Made by a program: the position numbers and the translations under genes. This document shows positions 59,504-64,000 of a DNA stretch of 64,000 nt, piece by piece. Source of the stretch: Bradyrhizobium diazoefficiens (lineage in GTDB: Bacteria > Pseudomonadota > Alphaproteobacteria > Rhizobiales > Xanthobacteraceae). The stretch spans positions 310,001-374,000 of the forward strand of contig NZ_JAFCKW010000001.1 in assembly GCF_018129965.1 (NCBI RefSeq), written 5' to 3'. Position 1 is the first letter of the stretch. Each line of letters begins with the position of its first letter. The notes beneath the pieces were generated by a model. The model was not told where the DNA came from and searched no databases. It saw only the letters and a list, made by a program, of their open reading frames with translations.

Positions 59504-60385
59504 ATGAACAAGCTGCCCCTGCAAACCCGCGTTCAAATCCTCCAGATGCTCTGCGAGGGGTCATCCATGCGGTCGATCTCCCGGATTACCGGGGTTTCGA
59601 TCAACACCGTTTCCAAACTGCTGATTGATGCTGGACTAGCCTGCGCACGCTTCCACGATGAGACGGTGCGCGGCGTGACCGCCAAGGCCGTCCAGTGCGA
59701 CGAGATTTGGTCATTCGCCTACGCGAAGCAGAAGAACGTCAAGTTCGCCAAGGCCGCCCCTGAGGCTGCAGGCGACGTTTGGACGTGGACCGCGCTGGAC
59801 GCCGACTCCAAGCTGATTGTGTCGTGGCACGTTGGCGACCGCAGCCAGCACACCGGTATTGCCTTCATGGGTGACTTGAAGGGCCGCCTCGCCAATCGCG
59901 TCCAGCTCACCACGGACGGCCATAAGGCCTATTTGAAGGCCGTTGCGGAGGTCGATTTCGACGCTGATTATGCGATGCTGAACAAGATTTTCGCGACGGA
60001 CTACGCGGGCGCTGGCCGCTACAGCCCGCCCAAGTGCATCGGCGCGATCAAGAACCCGATCATGGGCAACCCGGACCCGGACCTTATCAATACGTCCTTT
60101 GTCGAGCGCCAGAACCTGACCATGCGCATGTCAATGCGCCGGTTTACCCGCCTCACCAACGCGTTCAGCAAGAAGTTTGAAAACCACTGTCACGCGCTGG
60201 CGCTCTACTTTGTGTTCTACAACTTCTGCCGCGTCCACAAGATGCTTGGCGCTACCCCGGCAATGGCTGCGGGCCTGATCGACCGTGTAATGAAGGTGAC
60301 GGACGTGGTTGCGCTGATTGATGCCGCCAACCCTGTCCCGGCCGTTCGCGGCCCTTACAAGAAGCAGACGGTAGAAATACCTTAG
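59504..60385 (+). CDS. IS1-family-like DDE transposase (single ORF)
   Basis: A 293-residue transposase. An N-terminal helix-turn-helix (about 8-50; LCEGSSMRSISRITGVSINT) replaces the InsA zinc finger of classical IS1. The catalytic core shows Asp66 in QCDEIWSF, Asp138 in TTDGHKAY and Glu201 in FVERQNLTMRMS, followed by RRFTRLTNAFSKKFENH, a hallmark of this group. No frameshift is needed. It is complete and probably active. Its stop overlaps the convergent 79-aa gene by 4 bp. Confidence 0.92.
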   Translation: MNKLPLQTRVQILQMLCEGSSMRSISRITGVSINTVSKLLIDAGLACARFHDETVRGVTAKAVQCDEIWSFAYAKQKNVKFAKAAPEAAGDVWTWTALDADSKLIVSWHVGDRSQHTGIAFMGDLKGRLANRVQLTTDGHKAYLKAVAEVDFDADYAMLNKIFATDYAGAGRYSPPKCIGAIKNPIMGNPDPDLINTSFVERQNLTMRMSMRRFTRLTNAFSKKFENHCHALALYFVFYNFCRVHKMLGATPAMAAGLIDRVMKVTDVVALIDAANPVPAVRGPYKKQTVEIP

Positions 60386-60621
60386 GCGACCTGCGGCCTG
60401 CGCCCCCAAAGGTCAATCAATCGAAACGCCGCCTCAAGCGAGGAGGCCTTCCCTAAGATCGAAATGCCCTTTGAGGCTGGAGTGTCGTCGGCCTCAAACA
60501 CAAAGTAGCCGGTAAACCCTAGATGGTCGGCCCCGGCCTCTACTATCGTTTGACGTGCAAGTGTGGCTACATGGATGCTCCGGCCATTTCCAAGATTCGC
60601 TGTTCCAAGGATTTCGTCCAT
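60382..60621 (-). CDS. transposon cargo: hypothetical protein, 79 aa
   Basis: A 79-residue small protein (MDEILGTANLGNGRSIHVAT, then GFTGYFVFEADDTPASKGIS and EAAFRLIDLWGRR). A strong ribosome site (AGGAGG, 7 nt spacer) lies inside the opposite gene, and its start codon overlaps the start codon of that divergent gene. No family recognised; a small regulator or partner of the neighbour is possible. Confidence 0.6.
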   Translation of the reverse strand: MDEILGTANLGNGRSIHVATLARQTIVEAGADHLGFTGYFVFEADDTPASKGISILGKASSLEAAFRLIDLWGRRPQVA

Positions 60622-61348
60622 GTCGAGGCCTCCTATTCGCGAACGCGCCGAGCCCAGGATTTCCGCTAACGACCTAGCCCTTTACATGCTGTCTTCCGAT
60701 ACGGCCCGCATCGGGATCATTCGCCGGGCAAAGTATCCGCAAAATCCCCCAATAACCCGTTATCGGGACGTTCGGGGCCCGATTTGCACATTTCTATCCG
60801 ATTTGAACCGCAACTTGAATCCCCTTGTAGCCGCAGAAACGATGTTTCGTCAGCGCATGGCTGACCCCTCTGAGAGTTCCCTCAGACAAGATGATGCACG
60901 GCAATCGATTGAGGTTCTGAACGCGCTGCAGCGGATGCGAAACGTATTAGCCCCCCTTGAGTTTGCACCGGCTCCAACGGAGCAATCCCGGCTTGAGCTT
61001 GGCGGCGTCGTAATTTCGGTGAGGGCCGATCTGTTGGTCTTTGGCTCAAGCCGTGGCGTAAATCAGATGGGGGCCGCTATTCTGCGCATGACGCAAAGCG
61101 ATGCTGAATCGGAGCCGGCGCGAACGCGTCGGCGAGACGTGGGCCTCTACGTCGCCACTTTGGCTAGGCTTCACGCAGAACAAAATTTGCCTACCAGTGA
61201 CAGGCAAGTAGCAAATCGGCTTTGTATGTCCATTGATGTTCAACACGGCGAGTTGTTTCAAGCCCCGGATGCCAACACACGCCGAATGAATGATTTAGAA
61301 AATGCGTGCCGATTCATTGCGGCACTCTGGCCGACAATCCAACCCTAA
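60620..61348 (+). CDS. transposon cargo: hypothetical protein, about 242 aa
   Basis: 242 residues from ATG 60620 (MSRPPIRERAEPRISANDLA), preceded by AAGGA at 8 nt. It is a soluble helical protein with segments SSDTARIGIIRRAKYPQNPP, RQDDARQSIEVLNALQRMRN and VISVRADLLVFGSSRGVNQM. No catalytic motif recognised. A GTG 19 codons further upstream is open. The stop is the last base before the right terminal repeat, so the gene fills the element to its end. Function unknown. Confidence 0.65.
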   Translation: MSRPPIRERAEPRISANDLALYMLSSDTARIGIIRRAKYPQNPPITRYRDVRGPICTFLSDLNRNLNPLVAAETMFRQRMADPSESSLRQDDARQSIEVLNALQRMRNVLAPLEFAPAPTEQSRLELGGVVISVRADLLVFGSSRGVNQMGAAILRMTQSDAESEPARTRRRDVGLYVATLARLHAEQNLPTSDRQVANRLCMSIDVQHGELFQAPDANTRRMNDLENACRFIAALWPTIQP

Positions 61349-61369
61349 ATTTCAAACTGAGACACTACC
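61348..61369 (-). repeat. right terminal inverted repeat (22 bp)
   Basis: Begins AATTTCAAACTG, ends GACACTACC, and is the exact complement of the left end. It begins at the last base of the 242-aa gene's stop codon. Confidence 0.93.
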
Positions 61370-61377
61370 GGACAGCC
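61370..61377. repeat. 8-bp target-site duplication, right copy (GGACAGCC)
   Basis: Same 8 bp as at 57435-57442; marks the right insertion boundary. Confidence 0.92.
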
Positions 61378-61491
61378 TGTGAACCAGCAGCCCGACGACT
61401 TCACCCGCCAGGCGCAATTCCCCTCGCGGGCGCGGATCATGAAGCAGCCTCTGGAGATAAATAGCCGCGGCTGGGACGCGGGAGGCGGAAA

Positions 61492-61647
61492 TTACTTCAA
61501 GGAGGTGCTAACCGAACTGAACTTATCGTTCAAAGTGGTGCCAAGCCCGTTCACCGCGGTGATGATCGCCAGCGCGATACCGGCCGCGATCAGAGCGTAT
61601 TCGATCGCTGTCGGACCGGACTCATCGGACCAAAGCCTCGACGACAT
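61492..61647 (-). CDS. Flp family type IVb pilin
   Basis: About 51 residues: a short leader SSRLWSDESG, then PTAIEYALIAAGIALAIITA, the hydrophobic Flp/Fap pilin stem with the essential Glu at position 5 after the expected cleavage, and GLGTTLNDKFSSVSTSLK. It is assembled by a Tad-type system, which is not in this window. The residue after the cleaved Gly is Pro rather than the usual Ala, which may slow prepilin peptidase. An in-frame ATG nine codons upstream (61674) is possible. The transposon lies 122 bp downstream. Confidence 0.82.
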   Translation of the reverse strand: MSSRLWSDESGPTAIEYALIAAGIALAIITAVNGLGTTLNDKFSSVSTSLK

Positions 61648-61807
61648 GCTCCTCACGTCTCGCCTCCATTCCATTCCAAAATATGTAGTGGTTCCAACAC
61701 CCGGAACTCTAGGGAACGCAACCGTCGATTTTTTAATGGAAAAATTGCACGTAATTGGAAGAGACGGGAACAAAAGTTCCAGAAATTGAACCCAGCGGAA
61801 CCCTAAA

Positions 61808-62695
61808 ATGCAGTCTCCTCCCACCCATCGCGCCAGCTTTTCGATCGGCACCGAGGCCGCGGCCAAGCGCGTCGTCGATGTGCTCACCGAGGTCTTTTTC
61901 GAGGGCGATGCCGCTGTCGCCGCCTTTGAGCAGCCGGACGGACATTGGGACGTCACGCTGCATTTCGCCGAAGCCCCGGATCAGACGTTGCTGCGCGAAA
62001 TCATTGTAAATTCCGCAGGAAACGAGATCGCCGGGACGCTGACGTTCGACACCGTCGAGGCCAAGGACTGGGTCAAGGCAAGCCTCGAAGACCTCGTTCC
62101 TGTGCCGGCGGGGCGCTTCGTCGTGCACGGCAGCCACGACCGCGACCGCGTCGCGCCGAACAAGCTCGCCATCGAAATCGAGGCGGCGCTCGCCTTCGGC
62201 ACCGGCCACCACGGCACCACCCGCGGATGTTTACTGTTGCTTGACCATGTCCTGAAAAGCGTCCGGCCGGCCCGTGTGCTCGACCTCGGCACCGGAACGG
62301 GCGTCTTGGGAATAGCGGCGGCGAAGGCGCTGCATCGCGCGGTCCTGGCTTCCGACATCGACCCGCCTTCGGTGCGGGTGGCGGCCGAGAACGCGGCGCT
62401 GAACGAGACCGGACATCTGGTCCGGGTGGTCCGCGCCACCGGCTTCGCCGCGCCGGATTTTGCCAGATGCGGCCCTTTCGACCTGGTGCTGGCCAACATC
62501 CTTGCTAATCCGTTAAGGCAATTGGCCGGTCCCATGGCGCGGCACCTTGCCCCCGGCGCCCGCATCATCCTCTCCGGCCTGCTCACCCACCAAGCCCCCG
62601 CCGTGATCGCCGCCTACCGCGCGCGCGGCCTCGTGCCACTGCGGCACCTGCGGATCGAGGGATGGAGCAGTCTGTTGCTCAGGAGAATGTCGTAG
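61808..62695 (+). CDS. prmA: ribosomal protein L11 methyltransferase
   Basis: A 295-residue SAM-dependent enzyme that trimethylates L11 in the large ribosomal subunit. The N-terminal substrate-recognition domain is followed by a short linker with LAIEIEAALAFGTGHHGTTR, the family's hallmark, and the catalytic domain with VLDLGTGTGVLGIAAAKA (SAM site), SDIDPPSVRVAAENA and VLANILANPLRQLAGPMA. Cytoplasmic. It is the first gene after the pilin/transposon region, on the opposite strand. An interspersed repeat begins within its stop codon. Confidence 0.93.
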   Translation: MQSPPTHRASFSIGTEAAAKRVVDVLTEVFFEGDAAVAAFEQPDGHWDVTLHFAEAPDQTLLREIIVNSAGNEIAGTLTFDTVEAKDWVKASLEDLVPVPAGRFVVHGSHDRDRVAPNKLAIEIEAALAFGTGHHGTTRGCLLLLDHVLKSVRPARVLDLGTGTGVLGIAAAKALHRAVLASDIDPPSVRVAAENAALNETGHLVRVVRATGFAAPDFARCGPFDLVLANILANPLRQLAGPMARHLAPGARIILSGLLTHQAPAVIAAYRARGLVPLRHLRIEGWSSLLLRRMS

Positions 62696-62808
62696 GGTGG
62701 GTTAGCCTCACGGATGGCGCAAAGCGCAAGCCGCGAGGCTAACTCACCACGTTGCCTTATCATCGGACAGGAGTTGGTGGGTTACGCCTTCGGCTAACCC
62801 ACCCTGCG
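62695..62808. repeat. interspersed repeat with GTAGGGTGGGTTAGC-type arms
   Basis: Left arm GTAGGGTGGGTTAGCCTC and right arm CGGCTAACCCACCCTGCG, with a divergent inner part (GCGAGGCTAACTCACCACG). It lies between convergent prmA and the 59-aa gene, and probably ends both transcripts. This GGGTGGGTTAGC family is common between Bradyrhizobium genes. Confidence 0.8.
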
Positions 62809-62824
62809 CGACTTCGCTGCCGAG

Positions 62825-63004
62825 CTACTCCATCGGCTTCTCGTCCCTGCGCATGGCGCGTTGGCCCTGCAGCGCGCGCCTTGCGCGGCGCTCGGCGAAA
62901 CGATCGATCATCTGGCTGATGAGGCCGCGCGGCTTCTTCGGTGTCGTGGCGACCGGTGCGCGGCGGACCGGCGGCGAAATCTTCTCAAACGTGAACGCTG
63001 GCAT
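62825..63004 (-). CDS. small basic conserved protein, 59 aa
   Basis: 59 residues: MPAFTFEKISPPVRRAPVAT, then PKKPRGLISQMIDRFAERRA and a charged end with DEKPME. It has the look of a small conserved rhizobial hypothetical protein, maybe a nucleic-acid or ribosome-associated tail. It is divergent from the M24 peptidase gene. The stop codon is 17 bp from the repeat. Confidence 0.6.
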   Translation of the reverse strand: MPAFTFEKISPPVRRAPVATTPKKPRGLISQMIDRFAERRARRALQGQRAMRRDEKPME

Positions 63005-63192
63005 CGTGTGTCCCCTCGCCGTTGAGATGAACCACTTGCTCGAATTTCCCTGTTATCCGGACGAAGCGCAACTGCTGCATCCTGTACTCCACTCAATTCG
63101 AATGGAACTTTTCAAGCACAGTCCGTGCCAGAAGCGACCTCAATTGCGTCTACATTGCGGAGTGATCCGCATGATCCTACACTGAACCCATC

Positions 63193-64000
63193 ATGTTCGA
63201 AGCGCACTTCCAGACTTTCGAGGAGCCCGAGGCCGGCGTCGCACTGACGGCGCGCCTGGCCGCGCTCCGCGAAGAACTCGCCCGCCGCAAGCTGACCGGC
63301 TTCGTCGTTCCGCGCGCCGACCAGCAGCAGAACGAATATGTTCCGCCCTCGGAAGAGCGGCTGGCCTGGCTGACCGGCTTTACCGGTTCGGCGGGATTGG
63401 CCGTCGTGCTGGTCCATCAAGCCGCTGTCTTCGTCGACGGTCGCTATACGATTCAGGCGGCCAAGCAAGTCGACGCCAGGGCCTGGACGGTGGAATCGCT
63501 GATCGATCCGCCTCCGGAAAGCTGGGTGACGGCGCACCTGCAGGCCGGCGACCGCCTCGGATTTGATCCCTGGTTGCACACTTCTGCGGCAGCCGAGCGC
63601 CTGTCCGCTGCCTGCGCCAAGGCCGGCGCGGAGCTGGTCGCGGTCGACAGCAATCCGGTCGATGCGATCTGGCAGGACCGTCCTCAGCCGCCGCTCGCTC
63701 CCGTTGCCGTTCACAGCCTGCAGAATGCCGGCGTCGCCGAGGCCGAGAAGCTCACGCAGATCCGCAGCGAGATCGGCAGGCTCGGCGCCGACGCGCTGGT
63801 GCTGTCCGACAGCCATGCCGTGGCGTGGACCTTCAACATCCGCGGCGCCGACGTCGCGCACACGCCGCTGCCGCTGTCCTATGCGCTGGTCCCCAGGGAT
63901 GGTCGTCCCACCATCTTCATCGACCACCGCAAGCTCTCTAACCTGACACGCGACCATCTCGAACAGTCAGCCGACGTGCGCGAGCCCGATGCGATGGCGC
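63193..64000 (+). CDS. Xaa-Pro aminopeptidase (M24 family), N-terminal part cut by window edge
   Basis: The frame is open from ATG 63193 to the window end (269 codons). It starts MFEAHFQTFEEPEAGVALTA and shows the creatinase N-terminal domain: GFVVPRADQQQNEYVPPSEE, LAWLTGFTGSAGLAVVL, DGRYTIQAA and AVAWTFNIRGADVAHTPLPL. These match the large PepP/XPNPEP1-type aminopeptidases (about 600 aa) that remove N-terminal residues before proline. The metal-binding C-terminal domain lies beyond the window, so activity cannot be judged. Confidence 0.88.
   Translation, partial: MFEAHFQTFEEPEAGVALTARLAALREELARRKLTGFVVPRADQQQNEYVPPSEERLAWLTGFTGSAGLAVVLVHQAAVFVDGRYTIQAAKQVDARAWTVESLIDPPPESWVTAHLQAGDRLGFDPWLHTSAAAERLSAACAKAGAELVAVDSNPVDAIWQDRPQPPLAPVAVHSLQNAGVAEAEKLTQIRSEIGRLGADALVLSDSHAVAWTFNIRGADVAHTPLPLSYALVPRDGRPTIFIDHRKLSNLTRDHLEQSADVREPDAMA

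Larger units (their letters stand above)
57443..61369. mobile_element. IS1-related transposon with cargo genes, 3,927 bp
   Basis: The ends are perfect 22-bp inverted repeats: 57443-57464 (beginning GGTAGTGTCTCAG) and 61348-61369 (ending CTGAGACACTACC). It is flanked by 8-bp direct repeats GGACAGCC. It carries a DDE transposase (59504) plus six other genes: 57452-57625 (-), 57673-57915 (+), 57899-58162 (+), 58110-59360 (-), 60382-60621 (-) and 60620-61348 (+). Terminal GG and an 8-bp duplication fit the IS1 family, whose ISMhu11-like branch (recollection) includes longer members with passenger genes. GC content is visibly lower than in the flanks, so the element looks acquired. It landed between a flavoprotein gene and the 3' side of an Flp pilin gene. 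Confidence 0.93.

Noticed and set aside
61379..61789. A 136-codon open frame just right of the transposon
   Set aside because: Its second half is the antisense of the Flp pilin, and no ribosome site is present; the first part looks non-coding.
1..64000. CRISPR array, tRNA or rRNA genes
   Set aside because: No regularly spaced direct repeats and no tRNA- or rRNA-like sequence was found on reading; a covariance scan (tRNAscan, Rfam) would be needed to exclude unusual ones.

Overview
The window is about 64 kb of high-GC alphaproteobacterial chromosome, most likely from Bradyrhizobium or a close relative. This assignment is inference from several signs: a ROSE-type RNA thermometer in front of a small heat-shock gene, at least six families of interspersed palindromic repeats of the kind scattered through Bradyrhizobium chromosomes, two orphan branched-chain-amino-acid-type binding proteins, a DUF2336 protein, an Flp pilin and many rhizobial-type hypothetical proteins. 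I found no rRNA, tRNA or CRISPR array.

Layout. 1-9.5 kb: a RidA-family gene cut by the left edge, a DUF2252 gene, small hypotheticals, DUF2336, a large AsmA-like protein, and a cytochrome P450 divergent from a TetR regulator with a perfect palindrome between them. 9.6-19 kb: two multidomain GGDEF-EAL c-di-GMP proteins (PAS-PAS-GAF and CHASE types) with an MFS transporter between them, bracketed by two solitary periplasmic binding proteins. 19-31 kb: a secreted caspase-like protein, a SulP transporter, an FAD-linked D-lactate/glycolate-type dehydrogenase, a thioesterase, a 57-aa DUF1328 protein, a PcrA/UvrD helicase with a palindromic repeat read through in frame, an orphan HicB, an OmpA-family protein and a lipid-flavoured run (Mpo1-like, HpnA-like epimerase, ICMT-like).

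32-38 kb: a PQQ-type sugar dehydrogenase, then a catabolic module of aspartate dehydrogenase, LysR, MFS and tartrate/D-malate dehydrogenase with a T-N11-A box between the divergent lysR and MFS genes. 38-48 kb: the ROSE-controlled small heat-shock gene and three small stress-type genes, envelope and secreted proteins including two paralogous serine-hydrolase-like proteins, a zinc metallopeptidase, a PRC-barrel protein, an ABC-2 exporter pair and an L,D-transpeptidase. 48-57 kb: a secreted TPR-CHAT protein, a glycerophosphodiesterase, a fused membrane/spermidine-synthase-like protein and a PYROXD2-like oxidoreductase.

The most unusual object is a 3,927-bp transposon at 57443-61369. It has perfect 22-bp terminal inverted repeats and an 8-bp target duplication. 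It carries a one-ORF IS1-like DDE transposase plus six other genes: an Orc/Cdc6- or TnsC-like AAA+ ATPase, a zinc-ribbon/Lys-Ala-rich gene pair, a 57-aa membrane protein whose stop codon lies in the terminal repeat, and a divergent pair with overlapping start codons. A shared 10-bp motif lies in front of the transposase and of the first cargo operon. The element sits between the oxidoreductase gene and the 3' end of an Flp pilin gene. After it come prmA, a repeat, a 59-aa basic protein and the start of an M24 aminopeptidase cut by the right edge.
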